A stretch of 64,000 bases of DNA, taken from the NCBI GenBank assembly GCA_013362785.1, contig JABFVM010000198.1, forward strand, positions 1-64,000, written 5' to 3'. The position numbers were made by a program, and so were the translations under genes. This DNA is from Streptomyces sp. (GTDB lineage: Bacteria > Actinomycetota > Actinomycetes > Streptomycetales > Streptomycetaceae). The notes beneath the pieces are model-generated. The model did not search any database. It was given only the letters and a program-made list of their open reading frames with translations, and was not told the origin of the DNA. This document shows, piece by piece, positions 42,879 to 50,995 of the stretch; within the stretch, counting starts at the first letter, position 1; each line of letters begins with the position of its first letter.

Positions 42879-43625
42879 ATGGCCCGTGATCGCAAACCGT
42901 CCCGTCACCGCTCCCGCCTCATAGCGGCATCCGTGGCGGCACTCGCCCTGGGGGGAACCGCACTCGCCGAGATACCGGCGGCCGCGGCCGGCAAACCCAA
43001 GGGCCACGACGTCTCGTCGCACCAGAAGGACGTCAACTGGCAGAGCTCGAAGGCGAAAGGCGCCAGGTTCGTCTACGTCAAGGCGACCGAGTCCCACACC
43101 TACCGCAACCCGCACTTCAAGCAGCAGTACAACGGCTCCCGCAACGCGGGCCTGGTACGCGGCGCGTACCACTTCGCCCTGCCGGACAAGTCGTCCGGCA
43201 CGACACAGGCCCGGCACTTCGTGCGCAACGGCGGCGGCTGGACGTCGGACGGCTGGACCCTGCCGCCCGCGCTGGACATCGAGTACAACCCGTACAGCAA
43301 GCACAAGTGCTACGGACTGAGCAAGGCCAGGATGGTCAACTGGATCCAGTCCTTCAGCAACGAGGTGAAGCGGCTCACCGGCCGCCGCCCGGTGATCTAC
43401 ACGAACACGCACTGGTGGAACACCTGCACCGGCGCCAGCCGCGCCTTCGCCTCGAACCACGCTCTGTGGACAGCCCGCTACAACGCCTCGACCGCGGGAT
43501 CACTGCCGGCCGGATGGCAGTTCTGGACCTTCTGGCAGTACGACAACGGCGGCAGCCTGCCGGGTGATCAGAATCTCTTCAACGGCTCCATGGACCAGCT
43601 GAGGAAGTTCGCCCGAGGCTACTGA
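42879..43625 (+). CDS. secreted GH25 muramidase (lysozyme)
   Basis: A 248-residue cell-wall hydrolase. A basic start, hydrophobic core and AAAA-G cleavage near residue 38 form a signal peptide. The GH25 barrel begins GHDVSSHQKDVNW with Asp44 near the active site; LDIEYN holds the catalytic Asp/Glu pair (132/134). VIYTNTHWWNTC and WTFWQYDNGG are typical of the family. It lacks a wall-binding domain. A GGGGGG run and an AAAT just before the ATG form the ribosome site. Confidence 0.93.
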   Translation: MARDRKPSRHRSRLIAASVAALALGGTALAEIPAAAAGKPKGHDVSSHQKDVNWQSSKAKGARFVYVKATESHTYRNPHFKQQYNGSRNAGLVRGAYHFALPDKSSGTTQARHFVRNGGGWTSDGWTLPPALDIEYNPYSKHKCYGLSKARMVNWIQSFSNEVKRLTGRRPVIYTNTHWWNTCTGASRAFASNHALWTARYNASTAGSLPAGWQFWTFWQYDNGGSLPGDQNLFNGSMDQLRKFARGY

Positions 43626-43721
43626 ACGTTGCGGCGCCTGGGTCGCGCGGTGATCACCGGAACGGGAGCCCCCGATTCATAGGGGAAACCCTCCCTCCCG
43701 GACACCGTGCGGCCTGCCCCA

Positions 43722-43759
43722 GTTCACCTTCCGTTCATTCAGGTTACCTACGTTCGTCC
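43722..43759 (+). promoter_or_regulatory. PHO-box direct repeats upstream of the phosphate transporter
   Basis: GTTCACC (43722) and GTTCATT (43733) lie exactly 11 bases apart, followed by weaker units GTTACCT and GTTCGTC. This matches the Streptomyces PhoP-box consensus of 11-base direct repeats. It ends about 30 bases before the transporter start. Confidence 0.7.
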
Positions 43760-43790
43760 GGCCAATGACCTCGAACGATTGCCTGGGTAA

Positions 43791-45023
43791 ATGGAAAACT
43801 TCTCGCTGATCCTCGCGATTGTGGTGGTAACCGCACTCGCGTTCGATTTCACGAACGGTTTCCACGACACCGCCAACGCGATGGCCACCACCATCTCGAC
43901 CGGTGCGCTCAAGCCCAAGGTCGCGGTGGCCATGTCCGCCGTGCTGAACCTTGTAGGCGCCTTTCTCTCCGTGGAGGTCGCCAACACGATCTCCAAGGGT
44001 CTCGTCGACGAGACCGGCATCCGTCCCGAGGTCATCTTCGCCGCGCTGGTCGGCGCGATCCTCTGGAATCTGCTGACCTGGCTGGTGGGCCTGCCCTCCA
44101 GCTCCTCGCACGCCCTGATGGGCGGTCTGATCGGCGCCACCGTCGCCTCGGCCGGCATCGGCGCGGTCCACGGCGACGCGCTCGTCACCAAGGTGCTGAT
44201 CCCGGCGATCGCCGCCCCGCTGGTCGCGGGCATCGCCGCGCTGCTCGCCACGCGCCTGACCTACACCCTCGGCAAGAAGGCCGACGGCAAGGCCTCCGCG
44301 AAGGGCTACCGCGCCGGGCAGATAGCCTCCGCCGGCCTGGTCTCCCTGGCCCACGGCACCAACGACGCGCAGAAGACGATGGGCATCATCACCCTCGCCC
44401 TGGTCGCCGGCGGCGCCGTCGCCCCCGACTCCGACCCGCCCATGTGGGTCATCCTCTCCGCGGGCCTGGCCATCGCGCTCGGCACCTACCTCGGCGGCTG
44501 GCGCATCATCCGCACCATGGGCAAGGGCCTGACCGACCTCCAGCCGCAGCAGGGCTTCGCCGCCCAGACCAGCGCCGCGACGGTCATCCTGGCCTCGTCC
44601 CACCTCGGCTTCTCCCTCTCCACCACGCACTCCGTCTCCGGTTCGGTGATGGGCGCGGGCCTCGGCCGCAAGGGCGGCGTCGTCCGCTGGTCGACGGCCA
44701 CCCGGATGTTCGTCGCCTGGGGCCTGACCCTCCCGGCCGCCGCCCTGGTCGGCGCGCTCGCCGAGTACGTGACGGGCTTCGGCACCTGGGGCACGGCCGT
44801 GGTCGCCGTCTTCCTGATCGCCTCCAGCGCGGCCATCTGGAAGATCTCCCGCCGCGAGGTCGTCGACCACACGAACGTCAACGAGACCGACGAGGCGCCC
44901 GGCGTGGTCACCACCGCCATCGCCGCCGTGACCCCGCCCCCGGCGGGCACGACGAGCGAGGAGCTGTCGGCCACGATCCCGGCTCCGTCCACCGAGCAGA
45001 CGCCCTCGCAGGCCACCGTCTGA
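43791..45023 (+). CDS. pitH2: Pit-family inorganic phosphate transporter
   Basis: A 410-residue membrane permease with about ten helices. It carries the duplicated PiT signature: DFTNGFHDTANAMAT near residue 19 and AHGTNDAQKTMG in the second half. It imports phosphate with cations at low affinity. PhoP-type boxes upstream and the following small gene agree with the pitH2 locus that I recall from S. coelicolor. The Ala/Thr/Pro-rich tail is cytoplasmic. Confidence 0.93.
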   Translation: MENFSLILAIVVVTALAFDFTNGFHDTANAMATTISTGALKPKVAVAMSAVLNLVGAFLSVEVANTISKGLVDETGIRPEVIFAALVGAILWNLLTWLVGLPSSSSHALMGGLIGATVASAGIGAVHGDALVTKVLIPAIAAPLVAGIAALLATRLTYTLGKKADGKASAKGYRAGQIASAGLVSLAHGTNDAQKTMGIITLALVAGGAVAPDSDPPMWVILSAGLAIALGTYLGGWRIIRTMGKGLTDLQPQQGFAAQTSAATVILASSHLGFSLSTTHSVSGSVMGAGLGRKGGVVRWSTATRMFVAWGLTLPAAALVGALAEYVTGFGTWGTAVVAVFLIASSAAIWKISRREVVDHTNVNETDEAPGVVTTAIAAVTPPPAGTTSEELSATIPAPSTEQTPSQATV

Positions 45024-45066
45024 CCTCGCCCGGTTACTCCTCCCGGCTACTCAAGGAAGCAGCAAC

Positions 45067-45288
45067 ATGAAGATCGACTGGGCGGCCCTCGGCTCCGTCT
45101 TCGGCGTCAGCCTCGTGGTCACGGTGGCCCTGGTGGGCCTGTTCACCCTCGGCATCGCGGGCCTGTCCCGCCAGGAGAAGGCGTCGGCGCAGGGCGGGTC
45201 GGCCGCGTTCGCGGTGACCGGCGCGTACGCGTGCTTCGCGGCGTGTGCGGCGGCCGTGGCGTACGGGATCTATCTGATCGTGGCCTGA
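45067..45288 (+). CDS. small membrane protein downstream of the phosphate transporter
   Basis: A 73-residue protein with two membrane helices (FGVSLVVTVALVGLFTLGIAG and VTGAYACFAACAAAVAYGIY) joined by a short charged loop RQEKASAQG. It is 43 bases after pitH2, with AAGGAAG before the ATG, so it is in one operon. It may be an accessory subunit; no family role is known to me. Confidence 0.8.
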   Translation: MKIDWAALGSVFGVSLVVTVALVGLFTLGIAGLSRQEKASAQGGSAAFAVTGAYACFAACAAAVAYGIYLIVA

Positions 45289-45318
45289 CGCGCCGTCATG
45301 GTCTGACATACGGCACGC

Positions 45319-45359
45319 ACCGGGCGGGCGTGGGGACTACGGTCCTCACCCCGCCCGGT
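45319..45359. terminator. bidirectional hairpin between pit operon and STAND gene
   Basis: ACCGGGCGGG and CCCGCCCGGT form a 10-base stem, and inside it GTGGGGAC pairs with GTCCTCAC around a short loop. It lies between two convergent stop codons and can end transcription from both sides. Confidence 0.8.
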
Positions 45360-45375
45360 CGGCGTTTCCGGGCTG

Positions 45376-48300
45376 CTACGGGCACGGCGAGTCCATGACC
45401 GCTCCGGCGCGATCGAGGATGAGGCGCTCCTCCGGGGTGTACGGGGTCCAGTGCCGGCACAGGGCCTCGCGCCAGTCGTCAGGGTCCAGGGGGATGGTCA
45501 GCTCGGAGTTGCCCTGGCGGACGGCGAGGCGGTCGGCCGTCACACCGAGGTCACCGCCGGCGAAGGGAATCGTGACGTAAGGATCGTCCTCGTCCCCGAG
45601 TCGCCACAGCCCGAGGCTGCCGTCGTCCGCGTTGCCGGTCAGCAGGGTTCCGTCATCCGCCAGCGCCGCCGTCCGCGCTCCGTCGCCCGCCTCGACGGCC
45701 GGTCCCACGCGGTTGCCGGTCTCCACGTCCCACCGTTGGACAGTCACGCCGTCCAGTTTGGTGGCGACTGTCCGTCCCCGCGGGGCGAATACCAGCATCT
45801 CGGACCCCTCCGCCGCCGTGATGCCGGTGTTCCTGCGCACCTTCCCGGTGCCGACGTTCCAGATGACGACTTCGCCGCTGCCGTGCGCGATGGCCACTTC
45901 GTCGCGGTCTCCGGGACGTACGGCGATCCCCGTGCAGGGACCGCTGCGCGCGTCGCATGGATATTCGTCCAGGGCCGATCCCCCGCCCGACGCCACGTCG
46001 TACCGGATCACTCGGTCAGACGTATGGATGAGCACCTCGCTGCCCTGGGAGGGAACGACCTGGGCGATGCCCGGAAAGGGCCGCACCCACGCCTTCTGCG
46101 GACTGTCCGGATCACGGACAGAGATCTTGTCCGGGCCCCAGAGCACCAGTCGGCTGCCGTCCATGGTGAAGAACCCGGCGACAGGTCCGCCCAGCTCGGT
46201 TTCCTCTTCCTCCACCGTCACCGGCTCCGCGCGGCTCTCCTCACCTCGGCGTGCCACCACCAGTTTTACCGCCGTCCCGTCGCCGGCGTCCCCGAGCTGC
46301 GCGCGGTACGTGCCTCTCGGGCTTCTCATGTACGTGGCGTCCTGTCCGCCGAAATAGGGGACTTCGGGCAGCGGCATGCGGCGTTCCTCCTGTGTCCGCA
46401 CCACCAGCAGATCCGACCCGGCGGCAACCAGGATGCGCGGGGCGGGCCCGTCCTCCTTCCCGGGGAGAACGCCGACGGGCAGCGGATCCGGGGTTTGGGG
46501 CGAGGGAACACCCGGCACGCGATACCGCTTGCCCGTCCCCATGTCGACCACCTCGAACTGGCTCACCCGTGTGTTGGACCTCTCCACCGCATAGCGCCCG
46601 GTGAGGTCCGGATCCTCCGACCTGGTGGCCAGGAACCGCCGTCCCGCAGGACCCCTCGGCCGGACCACCTGATGCCATCCGTTGGCCCGGTCCACGACGA
46701 CACCGGCACCCCGGTGGACGAGCCACTTGGCGTCAGCGACCGGGAGCGGGTCCGCGCCGGTCGCGAGGTTCTGCACACGGGCTTCTCCGCCGCGCAGGTG
46801 CCGACTGAGATAGACCACGTCCCGGCCCTCCCCGACCAGTGCGGCATCGCTCGCCTCCGGACCGCTCGGCAGCCCCTGCTGCGACGCCTTCTCCGCCTCT
46901 CCCGTGCTGCTCTGCCAGACCTGAACGTGAGAGCTGTGCGCGGTGTCCTCGCCGGCGCGTGCGTCGACGAGGAGGCGGAGCAGCAGCCCGCCGCTGTCCG
47001 AGAAGTCGAGCGCCGCCGTGTGGGGAAGGTGCTCGGCGCCCAGTGCCGGCTGTGGATCGGTCCACAGGCGTTTGTGGGCGCGTACGTCGTAGCAGTGGAC
47101 CGATCCGTCGGCGGACACGATGGCCAGGAGCCCGCCGTCATCGCTGAGCTCGGCGTGTTCCAGCGCTCCGCCGGACAGGCCGGGCACCTTCCACCAGCTC
47201 GGATGCCCGTCGCCCAGGCCGGTCCACACCCGGGCGTGCCCGGTGCCGTCCTGGCCGACGGACGTGGTCACCGCCCTGGAGCCGTCCGGCGTCACGTCGA
47301 TGCTCCGGATGGGCTCGGCGCCCTCTCCCGTATGCCCGGAGACCACCGACATACCGCCGAGGTATGCCTGAAGCAGCGCCTGCCGGGCCTCCTTGCCGGG
47401 GTGGGTGTGCCACGCGGCCAAGGAGAGCCGTCCAGCCATGACCGGCTCGGTCGTCGCCAGCCGGAGTGCGTCCTCCACCAGTCGCCGGGACGCCATGGTC
47501 CGCCCCCGCTCCTCCAGGGCCCGTCCCCCAAGCCATGTCGTCACGGCCAGACAGCCCGCCACCAGCGCCAGCACAACCATCACCGCAGTCGCCAACCGCC
47601 ACCGCCGCAGCCCCCGTTGCTGGTGCCGACGGCTGAGCCGCACGAACTCACGCTCCGCCGGTGTGATGTCCGCGCAGCGCTCCTGATCCCCCAGTTTCTC
47701 GACGGACGTCGCCAGCATCGTCCCCCGCAGCAGTGCCCCCGACTCGCCGCCGGTCTCCTTCCAGTGCGCCAGTGCCTGCAACAGCCGTTCCTGCCAGGCG
47801 CGGAACTCCCGGGTGTCGCCGAGCCACTTCTCCAGGCGGCCCCAGGAGCGGACCAGTTCCTCGTGGGCGAGGTCGACGATGGGGTCGTCGTCGGGGCCGT
47901 GGGTGATGCGGACGAGGTGGGTACCGGTGGCCAGGGCCTCCGCGGCTGCCCGGAGTTCGGGCGACAGGAGGGCGAGGCGGGCCGGCTTGCGGGTGAAGCC
48001 GCCCGTGTCGTCGGGGCGGGCGAGCTGGGTGAACAGGCGGCGGACCGCGACGCCGTGCACTGCGATGACGTCGCCGACCCTCTTCTCCGCATGTCCGGAC
48101 AGTGCTCCGGCGACGCCGCCGAGAGCCTCGTAGCCCGCGTGCGTGAGGCGGATGCCCTTCTCGTGGGACCAGAGTTCGGTCAGGGCGAACTCCACCATGG
48201 GGAGGTGTCCCGGCTCGTCCTGCGCGTCGTCGACGATGCGTTCCGCGAGGCCGGGTTCGAGGGTGAGGCCGGGGACGGTGCCCGCCGGTCCCTCGACGGC

Positions 48301-49602
48301 GCGCAGGAGTCCGGCTCGGCCCAGCGGGGCCACGACCTGGGCGCAGTCGCTGAGGACCCGGGCGGTGGCGGGGTCCGCCAGGTCGTCGAGGGAGGCCGAG
48401 CGCAGGGTGGCCAGGACGCGCAGTCGTCTGCCGTCGGCCGGGGCCGAGACCAGTGAGACCACCAGGCCCAGCAGCGCGCGGGCGGTGACCGGTTCGGCGG
48501 CGACGATCTCCTCCAGCTGGTTGAGGAAGAGCACATGGCCGCTCGGGCCGCAGTGGTCGAGCAGGCGGAGGCCGAGGTCGGCCGGGCCGGGACCGTCCTC
48601 GGAGTCCAGCAGGTCCGCCAGGGCCAGGGCGCCGCGCTCCTGTTCGGCCGTGCCGAGGCCGGGCTCCAGGACGGGGATCAGGGCCCTGGCCAGGGTGAGG
48701 GAGGCGCGGGTGCCGGGCAGGGGGCGGATCTCCGAGACGGTGTGGCCCCGGGCCCGCAGGCGGGGCAGGACCCCGGCGCGCACGAGCGACGTCTTGCCGC
48801 TGCCGGACGGTCCGACGACCGGCACGACGATGTGCCGGTCCACCGCGTCGAGCAGGCGTTCCGTCTCCTCCTCCCGGCCGAAGAACTGCTCGGCGTCCTC
48901 CTCCCGGAAGGCGTCGAGTCCGCGGTACGGGCAGCGGCGCAGGCCCGGCTGGAGCGCGAGGAGGGCATCCGCGGGGATGAGGTAGGCGGTGACCGAGTCG
49001 GGGCCCCGGTCGGTGGCGACCGTCATCCCGACGACGGCGCCGGACTCCTCGTCCCAGACCGGCGCTCCGCTGCAGCCGGGGCTGATGCGGTACGCGGTGC
49101 CGTCGGCCTCCATCGAGATCCAGCCCTGTCCGACCGCGCCGCGCAGCCGTCCGCCGATCCAGGCTCCGTGTTCGGCGGTGGCGGGGAAGCCGAGGATGCG
49201 GAAGCGGTGGTCCCAGACATCGCCGACTCCGGCGAGCGGGACGGGAGATGCGCCGCCCGGCGCGGCCGGGGGGACGGGGTCCTCAATCGATTCGGGCGCC
49301 GGCTGTTCCGGGAGCCGCAGCAGCGCGATGTCGCCGGTGCCGTCGGGTGCCACCGGGCACCAGGCCGACACCGACGCCTCGTATGCCGCGGATCCGCGTT
49401 GCAGCGGGAACTCCACGGTGACCGGCCGGGTGGGGGCCGCCTCGTCCCGTGCGTCGGTGCGCAGGGCGTCCGCCACTACATGGGCGCAGGTGGCGACGGT
49501 GCCGGGAGCGAGCAGGAATCCCGTGCCGACGGTCCTGCCGTCCGGCCCCCGCAGCCGGGCCACCGCGAACCCAAGGGAATCCGGGAAAACCTCGTACGCC
49601 AA
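45376..49602 (-). CDS. trypsin-like protease - STAND NTPase - TM - beta-propeller protein
   Basis: A 1408-residue protein. Residues 1-215 are a trypsin-like protease with His41 (TCAHVV), Asp91 (GDIALLRL) and Ser178 (GCSGAPVWD). Residues 225-460 are a STAND-type NTPase opened by CPYRGLDAFREEDAEQFFGR, with Walker A GPSGSGKTS at 264-272. The Walker B position reads VLFLNQLEEI, Asn361 in place of the usual Asp. A winged-helix/helical part follows to 660. RRWRLATAVMVVLALVAGCL at 667-686 is a membrane helix behind a basic stretch, so the N-terminus is inside. The last 650 residues are beta-rich, WD40-like repeats. TTG start with GGGAGGG. Related STAND proteins sense a ligand and then activate an effector; the ligand is unknown here. 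Confidence 0.88.
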   Translation of the reverse strand: MAYEVFPDSLGFAVARLRGPDGRTVGTGFLLAPGTVATCAHVVADALRTDARDEAAPTRPVTVEFPLQRGSAAYEASVSAWCPVAPDGTGDIALLRLPEQPAPESIEDPVPPAAPGGASPVPLAGVGDVWDHRFRILGFPATAEHGAWIGGRLRGAVGQGWISMEADGTAYRISPGCSGAPVWDEESGAVVGMTVATDRGPDSVTAYLIPADALLALQPGLRRCPYRGLDAFREEDAEQFFGREEETERLLDAVDRHIVVPVVGPSGSGKTSLVRAGVLPRLRARGHTVSEIRPLPGTRASLTLARALIPVLEPGLGTAEQERGALALADLLDSEDGPGPADLGLRLLDHCGPSGHVLFLNQLEEIVAAEPVTARALLGLVVSLVSAPADGRRLRVLATLRSASLDDLADPATARVLSDCAQVVAPLGRAGLLRAVEGPAGTVPGLTLEPGLAERIVDDAQDEPGHLPMVEFALTELWSHEKGIRLTHAGYEALGGVAGALSGHAEKRVGDVIAVHGVAVRRLFTQLARPDDTGGFTRKPARLALLSPELRAAAEALATGTHLVRITHGPDDDPIVDLAHEELVRSWGRLEKWLGDTREFRAWQERLLQALAHWKETGGESGALLRGTMLATSVEKLGDQERCADITPAEREFVRLSRRHQQRGLRRWRLATAVMVVLALVAGCLAVTTWLGGRALEERGRTMASRRLVEDALRLATTEPVMAGRLSLAAWHTHPGKEARQALLQAYLGGMSVVSGHTGEGAEPIRSIDVTPDGSRAVTTSVGQDGTGHARVWTGLGDGHPSWWKVPGLSGGALEHAELSDDGGLLAIVSADGSVHCYDVRAHKRLWTDPQPALGAEHLPHTAALDFSDSGGLLLRLLVDARAGEDTAHSSHVQVWQSSTGEAEKASQQGLPSGPEASDAALVGEGRDVVYLSRHLRGGEARVQNLATGADPLPVADAKWLVHRGAGVVVDRANGWHQVVRPRGPAGRRFLATRSEDPDLTGRYAVERSNTRVSQFEVVDMGTGKRYRVPGVPSPQTPDPLPVGVLPGKEDGPAPRILVAAGSDLLVVRTQEERRMPLPEVPYFGGQDATYMRSPRGTYRAQLGDAGDGTAVKLVVARRGEESRAEPVTVEEEETELGGPVAGFFTMDGSRLVLWGPDKISVRDPDSPQKAWVRPFPGIAQVVPSQGSEVLIHTSDRVIRYDVASGGGSALDEYPCDARSGPCTGIAVRPGDRDEVAIAHGSGEVVIWNVGTGKVRRNTGITAAEGSEMLVFAPRGRTVATKLDGVTVQRWDVETGNRVGPAVEAGDGARTAALADDGTLLTGNADDGSLGLWRLGDEDDPYVTIPFAGGDLGVTADRLAVRQGNSELTIPLDPDDWREALCRHWTPYTPEERLILDRAGAVMDSPCP

Positions 49603-49780
49603 CTGGCTTGTCCCTCCCGCGCGTTTTATCCCCGTACGCGTTATTGCAGAGGGCCTTGACGCACCGCCGCAAGCGGGTTGCGGAAGGCCGCCCCGCACAG
49701 GGGAATTGCCTCTCAAGTCGGACACCGGGGGCAGGTCGGCGTGGTAGCGGTGTGGGGTTCTGCACACTCCCCCACCGCAG
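49603..49780. other. upstream region of the STAND gene
   Basis: The 178 bases between the STAND start and the cob promoter should hold the STAND promoter on the minus strand. The only visible structure is an imperfect inverted repeat GCGGTG...CACCGC at 49747-49778. No gene is supported. Confidence 0.4.
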
Positions 49781-49822
49781 GTCAACGGCAAGTTGACGCC
49801 CCTTCCAACCCCGTGGTGGACT
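49781..49822 (+). promoter_or_regulatory. candidate cob promoter with overlapping inverted repeat
   Basis: TTGACG (49793) and TGGACT (49817), with an 18-base spacer, form a plausible promoter; the start point would fall just before the riboswitch. GTCAAC-GGCAA-GTTGAC (49781-49797) is a perfect 6-5-6 repeat across the -35 box. This is position-based inference. Confidence 0.4.
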
Positions 49823-49824
49823 GC

Positions 49825-49940
49825 CGGAGCCATGTACGGCGGCAGAAGAGGAAGCCGGTGTGAATCCGGCGCGGTCCCGCCACTGTGACCGGGGTAGATA
49901 GCCCCGGGAGCCAGGAACTCTCGTCGTCGGTCTCGTCGAA
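49825..49940 (+). ncRNA. adenosylcobalamin riboswitch
   Basis: The conserved core is clear: GAAGCCGGTGTGAATCCGGC, then GCGGTCCCGCCACTGTGACC, the CCGGGG...CCCCGGG arm, and the B12 box AGCCAGGAACTC at about 49909-49920. It precedes cobD in the leader of the cobalamin operon and would lower expression when cobalamin is present. The exact ends are estimated. Confidence 0.92.
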
Positions 49941-49976
49941 CCAGGGCGTGGACACCCTGAGTGAGGACATAACGCG

Positions 49977-50048
49977 ATGCTCGCCTGCCGATCGAGATGC
50001 ACTGCCGGCCCCACGGCCGGCCCCTTTGCTGAACCGACGGTCGGCTGA
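49977..50048 (+). CDS. possible 23-residue leader peptide in the cob leader
   Basis: ATG to TGA directly after the riboswitch, ending five bases before the cobD start. It has GAGGA 13 bases upstream. It reads MLACRSRCTAGPTAGPFAEP and three more residues. A GCCGGCC-CCAC-GGCCGGC hairpin (50004-50021), followed by CCCTTT, lies inside it. It may be translated and couple to cobD, or the hairpin may be the riboswitch's termination element. Weakly supported. Confidence 0.3.
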   Translation: MLACRSRCTAGPTAGPFAEPTVG

Positions 50049-50053
50049 CCCCG

Positions 50054-50995
50054 ATGCGTGCCGATCGCGTCTTCGCGTACGGCGCCGCCGCCGGACTCCT
50101 CGGTGACCTGCTGCTCGGCGATCCCCGCCGGGGGCATCCGGTCGCCGCGTTCGGGCGGGCCGCCGGGGCCGTGGAGAGAGTGTTGTGGCGCGACGACCGC
50201 GCGCGGGGTGCGGTGCACACCGTCGTGTGCGCCGGTGGCGCCGTGGCCGTCGGTGCGCTCGCCGCACGTGCCGTACGTACGTCTCCCGCCACCTCTGTCG
50301 CCCTGACCGCCGCCGCCACCTGGGCCGTTGTCGGCGGGACGTCGCTCGCGCGCGAGGCGCGGGCCGTCGGGCGTGCCCTGGAGGCGGGGGACGTCGAGGG
50401 GGCTCGGGCGCGGCTGCCGCATCTGTGCGGGCGGGATCCGCAGGCGCTGGACGCGGACGGGATCGCACGGGCCGTGGTCGAGTCCGTTGCCGAGAACACC
50501 TCCGATGCCGTGGTGGGGGCGCTCGTGTGGGGGGCCGTCGGCGGGGTGCCGGGGCTGCTCGGGTTCCGGGCCGTGAACACGCTGGACGCGATGGTCGGGC
50601 ACAAGTCGCCCAAGTACCGGCGGTACGGGTGGGCTTCCGCGAGGCTCGACGACGTGGTCGGGTGGCCGGGTGCGCGGCTGACCGCCGTGCTGGCCGCCGT
50701 CGCGGGCGGCGATCCCCAGGGAGCCGTACGAGCCTGGCGTGACGATGCCGACGCGCACCCGAGCCCCAACGCCGGGCCCGTCGAGGCCTCGTTCGCGGGG
50801 GCGCTCGGCGTGCGGCTGGGCGGGACGCTGTCCTACGGCGGGCGGGTCGAGCACCGGCCCGTGCTCAATCAGACCGGGCGGGCCGTCGCTGTCCACGACA
50901 TCGACCGGGCCGTACGGCTGTCGAAGCGTGTCGGCTGGCTCGCGCTCGGCGTCTGTGTCGCCGCGCGCGGCATCACGAAGGGGCGTACGTCATGA
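50054..50995 (+). CDS. cobD: adenosylcobinamide-phosphate synthase CobD/CbiB
   Basis: A 313-residue membrane enzyme that joins an aminopropanol-type side arm to adenosylcobyric acid. Family marks: LLGDLLLGDPRRGHPVAAFG at the N-terminus, VESVAENTSDAVVGALVWGA and the FRAVNTLDAMVGHKSPKYRRYGW-type loop. Several helices lie between. It is the first gene after the riboswitch and overlaps cobQ by ATGA. Confidence 0.94.
   Translation: MRADRVFAYGAAAGLLGDLLLGDPRRGHPVAAFGRAAGAVERVLWRDDRARGAVHTVVCAGGAVAVGALAARAVRTSPATSVALTAAATWAVVGGTSLAREARAVGRALEAGDVEGARARLPHLCGRDPQALDADGIARAVVESVAENTSDAVVGALVWGAVGGVPGLLGFRAVNTLDAMVGHKSPKYRRYGWASARLDDVVGWPGARLTAVLAAVAGGDPQGAVRAWRDDADAHPSPNAGPVEASFAGALGVRLGGTLSYGGRVEHRPVLNQTGRAVAVHDIDRAVRLSKRVGWLALGVCVAARGITKGRTS

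Noticed and set aside
45451-48456. A 1001-codon open frame on the plus strand opposite the STAND gene, and many similar long antisense frames
   Set aside because: High GC leaves few stops in the antisense frames. The translations are Arg/Pro/Gly-rich with no domain, and third-position GC supports only the minus-strand gene.
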